Assembly: GCA_023395575.1 (NCBI GenBank)
Contig: JAEWZA010000256.1
Location: forward strand, 1 to 35,133
Source: Bacillota bacterium
GTDB lineage: Bacteria; Bacillota; Clostridia; Acetivibrionales; DSM-1351
Length of the DNA stretch: 35,133 bases
Direction: 5' to 3'
The notes beneath the pieces are model-generated. The model was given only the letters and a program-made list of their open reading frames with translations. It did not search any database and had not been told where the DNA came from. Shown here in pieces: positions 32,580 through 35,133 of this stretch. How positions within the stretch are numbered: the first letter of the stretch is position 1; every line of letters starts with the position of its first letter. A program made the position numbers and the translations under genes.

Positions 32580-34862
32580 TTACTCTAACAATAGGGATTT
32601 CTCTCCCACATAGTAAATTGAAAGCTTATGAAGTGGCCTTGTCATCGCCACGTACAATAATTTGATATCTAATTCATTTTCAGTATAATTCTGTCTGTTA
32701 GCATTTGAAATAAGTACAACATCAAATTCCAAGCCCTTTGATAAGTAGGATGGTACAATTACAATTCCACTTCTATATTCTTTTTCATTGCCAGTAATAA
32801 CAGTTATGTCCTTGTCAGCCTTTTTTAGAAGCGGTAGAAATAGTTCACATTCCTCACTTGTTTTGCATATTACTGCAATTGTTTTATGTCCCTTTGCTTT
32901 TGAATCTATAATCCTTTGACATATATCCTTTGCAGTTTCATCAATATCTGATTTAGATATTATTTCAACAGGTTCTCCATGCCTTATAACAGGTTTCCCT
33001 TTCAACAGTTCATTATTTTGTAATTTCTCAATTACGTTATTTGCAGCTTCCATTATTTCAATTGTGGTTCTGTAACTTTGCTCAAGAGTTAGAAATTCAC
33101 ACTTTTTCCCTTCAAAAACATTATCCACTATTTCTTCCCAACTACGAACACCTCTATATGAATGTATACCCTGGCATAAATCTCCTAATATAGTAAATGA
33201 ACTGTCTTTAACTATCTTCTTAAGCACGAAGAATTGAAAAGCGCTGAAATCTTGTGCTTCATCAATTACGATATGTTTAACCGAAATTTTTTCATCCATT
33301 CCATATATCTTATATTTTAAATATATTATTGGTGCTAAGTCCTCAAGCTCTAACATTTTATTATTTAGTATATCCAATGTATATTTCCTGCTAAATTCAC
33401 ATACCTCTTTATTAATATATTTGCTTGCTATGCTATCAAATGTAGCTGCATCCTTCATCAAATCTCTATAATACTGGTATGGACTCAATTTGGGCAGAGT
33501 ATCTATATATTCTTTAACTAAAGTCTTAGTGATTTTTTCAATTTTTCCAATTACTCTGTCTCTCTTTTCAAATGCTTTAATAACCAGTTGCTGCTTTTCT
33601 TGTTCATCAATTATTGATCCTCTAATCTTTGCAATCTTCCTATCACATTCTAACTCTATCTGAGAAATAAATTCCTGTTTGCTTGTCTTAAGCCTTGTAG
33701 TAATACTCTTTTTTATTTCATTCATTCTCTGCGCTATTGGCCACATAGCATATTGTGTAATAAACAAATTATTTATTTCTTCGTAAGTAAATATCACCTT
33801 TGTTCCTAACATTATGTCCTGTTTTGGAATAAATGAAAGCTCAATAATTTTGATATATTCATCAATTATATCTTTAAAGTACATTGAAGTTTTCATTATA
33901 GAAGCCTGTCTTATTAATTTGTTTTTCGAAACCTGTTCAGATGTTGTATTATAATTAACAAACATATTGAGTTTACTATTTGAATCTGTGAGCTTAAACT
34001 TTTTCCCAATCAACTCCATTGAAAAATCTTCAAATGTAGTTTGCTTTACTCTTTCTACTCCAAGTTCTGGTAATACCTCTGAGATATAGTTTAAAAAAAG
34101 TCTATTTGGAGCAATTATCATAAAATTTTCAGGCTCAAAGCTTTTTTCAAAGGTATAAATAAGATATGCAATTCTATGAAGAGCAATTGTAGTTTTTCCA
34201 CTACCTGCTACACCTTGAACTATAAGCGGTTTCCACATTGGAGCCCTAACTATTTTATTTTGTTCTTCCTGAATAGTAGAGACAATTTCTTTTAGCCTAT
34301 TTTCAGCATTTGCACCAAGATATGTTTGCAAAAATTCGTCATTTGTAGTTATATCAATGTCAAATATTTCCTCTAGTTCTCCATTATTAATTGAAAACTG
34401 CCTTTTTAATAGAAGTTGACCTTCAATATTCCCATCCGGACATGTATAACTAGATAACCCTAACCTACCTTCATAGTATAAATTTGCAATAGGCGCTCTC
34501 CAGTCAACAATTATTATTTCCTGATCCTCATCCCTTGCAAGTGACATTTTTCCAATATACAAATTTTCAGTTTTGTGAGTATCACTTTCAAGAAAATCAA
34601 TTCTAGCAAAGTAAGGTTTACTACTGGCAGTATGCAGATTTTTAATTTTTAATGCCAAAGCATCGTGTATCAAAGTATTAACCATGATGCTTGTATAGTC
34701 TGCACTACTATCACCTGACATATGTCTTTGAACATTATCTAATTCATTTCCTATCTTTTTTCTTTTCTCTTTAGCACGTTCAAAGCTTTTTCTTACATAG
34801 TCCAAAGTATATCTGCACCTTTCTAGCTCTTCCTTATAGGCTGGATGGTTTGCAGCTGGCAT
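32580..34862 (-). CDS. helD: HelD-type UvrD-family RNA polymerase-recycling ATPase
   Basis: 760 aa from the ATG at 34862 (GAGGGG upstream; the frame is open to 34919). It has a coiled-coil N-terminus (about residues 8-50) that in HelD enters the secondary channel of RNA polymerase, then IIVDWRAPIANLYYEG (117-132), a hallmark of HelD. Walker A is GVAGSGKTT (217-225); further helicase motifs are VIDEAQDFS, LGDLCQGI, LEQSYRTT and the C-terminal VAMTRPLHKL. Length matches Bacillus HelD (774 aa). It removes stalled polymerase from DNA. It lies just downstream of and in the same direction as an rRNA operon. No clear terminator follows. Confidence 0.92.
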   Translation of the reverse strand: MPAANHPAYKEELERCRYTLDYVRKSFERAKEKRKKIGNELDNVQRHMSGDSSADYTSIMVNTLIHDALALKIKNLHTASSKPYFARIDFLESDTHKTENLYIGKMSLARDEDQEIIIVDWRAPIANLYYEGRLGLSSYTCPDGNIEGQLLLKRQFSINNGELEEIFDIDITTNDEFLQTYLGANAENRLKEIVSTIQEEQNKIVRAPMWKPLIVQGVAGSGKTTIALHRIAYLIYTFEKSFEPENFMIIAPNRLFLNYISEVLPELGVERVKQTTFEDFSMELIGKKFKLTDSNSKLNMFVNYNTTSEQVSKNKLIRQASIMKTSMYFKDIIDEYIKIIELSFIPKQDIMLGTKVIFTYEEINNLFITQYAMWPIAQRMNEIKKSITTRLKTSKQEFISQIELECDRKIAKIRGSIIDEQEKQQLVIKAFEKRDRVIGKIEKITKTLVKEYIDTLPKLSPYQYYRDLMKDAATFDSIASKYINKEVCEFSRKYTLDILNNKMLELEDLAPIIYLKYKIYGMDEKISVKHIVIDEAQDFSAFQFFVLKKIVKDSSFTILGDLCQGIHSYRGVRSWEEIVDNVFEGKKCEFLTLEQSYRTTIEIMEAANNVIEKLQNNELLKGKPVIRHGEPVEIISKSDIDETAKDICQRIIDSKAKGHKTIAVICKTSEECELFLPLLKKADKDITVITGNEKEYRSGIVIVPSYLSKGLEFDVVLISNANRQNYTENELDIKLLYVAMTRPLHKLSIYYVGEKSLLLE

Positions 34863-34908
34863 AATAAATTCCCCCTCAATATATTTACTACTTTTAAATA
34901 TGATTTTT

Positions 34909-34962
34909 ATAACATACACATTTACGAAGCTATATTTCCGTAACTTTTTAAGTGTATGTTAT
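34909..34962 (-). promoter_or_regulatory. Long inverted repeat in the helD leader
   Basis: ATAACATACAC (34909-34919) pairs perfectly with GTGTATGTTAT (34952-34962), with a second stem TTACG/CGTAA inside (34922-34926, 34939-34943). It lies about 47 bases before the helD start and could be an operator or a leader hairpin. Confidence 0.4.
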
Positions 34963-35010
34963 ATTTTCTGAAATTCAGGTACAATTTTATAGTTAGAGTT
35001 TTATATATAT

Positions 35011-35046
35011 AAAAACAGAGTTTCAAGCTATGCGCTCGAAACTCTG
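35011..35046 (-). terminator. Terminator of the rRNA operon
   Basis: Minus strand: CAGAGTTTCGAGC pairs with GCTTGAAACTCTG (one G-U), followed by TTTTT. About eight bases after the 5S 3' end. Confidence 0.9.
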
Positions 35047-35053
35047 ATATAAT

Positions 35054-35133
35054 TCTGGCAGAGACTTACTTTCCCAGGCCGTCGCCAGCCAAGTATTATC
35101 AGCACTGAGATGCTTAACTTCCGTGTTCGGTAT
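35054..35133 (-). rRNA. 5S ribosomal RNA, 3' part (cut by the window edge)
   Basis: Minus strand begins ATACCGAACACGGAAGTTAAG and ends GGGAAAGTAAGTCTCTGCCAG, the conserved second half of bacterial 5S rRNA. Only about 80 of ~117 nt are in the window; the 3' boundary is approximate. The rest of the operon lies beyond the right edge. Confidence 0.95.

Overview
The window is low-GC Gram-positive DNA, most likely from a mesophilic, anaerobic, cellulose- or hemicellulose-using Clostridium of the Ruminiclostridium (cluster III) type. The grounds are AT-rich intergenic DNA, strong AGGAGG ribosome binding sites, UUG and overlapping ATGA starts, a GlgC/GlgD glycogen pair, and a cluster of a GH94 disaccharide phosphorylase, a GH3 glycosidase lipoprotein and a CE7 acetyl esterase. 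The genus is inferred; no marker gene here proves it. No phage, plasmid, CRISPR array or intact insertion sequence was found, so this looks like chromosomal core DNA.

Layout. 1-455: gene-free, structured DNA downstream of glgD. 456-2851: glgC-glgD (ADP-glucose synthesis), minus strand. 3155-3517: small Cys/Gly-rich protein. 3668-4881: murI behind a small membrane protein with a good promoter. 5356-5431: tRNA-Pro(UGG). 6161-9831: TtcA-like tRNA thiolase, then a large secreted phosphodiester-glycosidase (NAGPA) protein. 10036-10908: galU. 11057-11976: promoter, FMN riboswitch and ribU. 12315-12605: small zinc-ribbon/acidic protein. 12692-12851: DnaA-box cluster. 12896-15997: GH3 lipoprotein and divergent CE7 esterase. 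16159-17634: chemoreceptor. 17881-20328: GH94 phosphorylase. 20399-20644: long folded element. 20720-22355: metal ABC transporter. 22754-24748: transketolase. 24900-25164: small structured/sORF locus. 25455-28507: DUF2975/HTH/DUF4173 operon and a small membrane protein. 28772-29995: secreted M14 peptidase. 30113-31702: large secreted protein of unknown function. 32219-32320: 33-codon basic protein gene. 32580-34862: helD. 34909-35133: helD leader repeat, rRNA terminator and the 3' part of a 5S rRNA gene on the minus strand.

How the genes fit together. Glucose-1-phosphate links several loci: GH94 phosphorolysis releases it, GlgC/GlgD turn it into ADP-glucose for glycogen, and GalU turns it into UDP-glucose for envelope polymers. 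The GH3 lipoprotein and CE7 esterase supply or trim plant-derived oligosaccharides, and transketolase feeds pentoses into central metabolism. MurI, the M14 peptidase and the NAGPA protein belong to the cell wall. HelD lies directly downstream of, and in the same direction as, an rRNA operon.

The strongest unexplained signals are: (1) the ~245-bp nested inverted repeat at 20399-20644 with two hairpins presenting the same ACAGGATGT loop; (2) a minus-strand RNA fold at 231-356 that hides a perfect ribosome binding site and has mutually exclusive partners; (3) three perfect, same-direction DnaA boxes between convergent genes; (4) a hairpin that separates the transketolase ribosome binding site from its start codon; (5) a small ORF/terminator transcript at 24900-25164.
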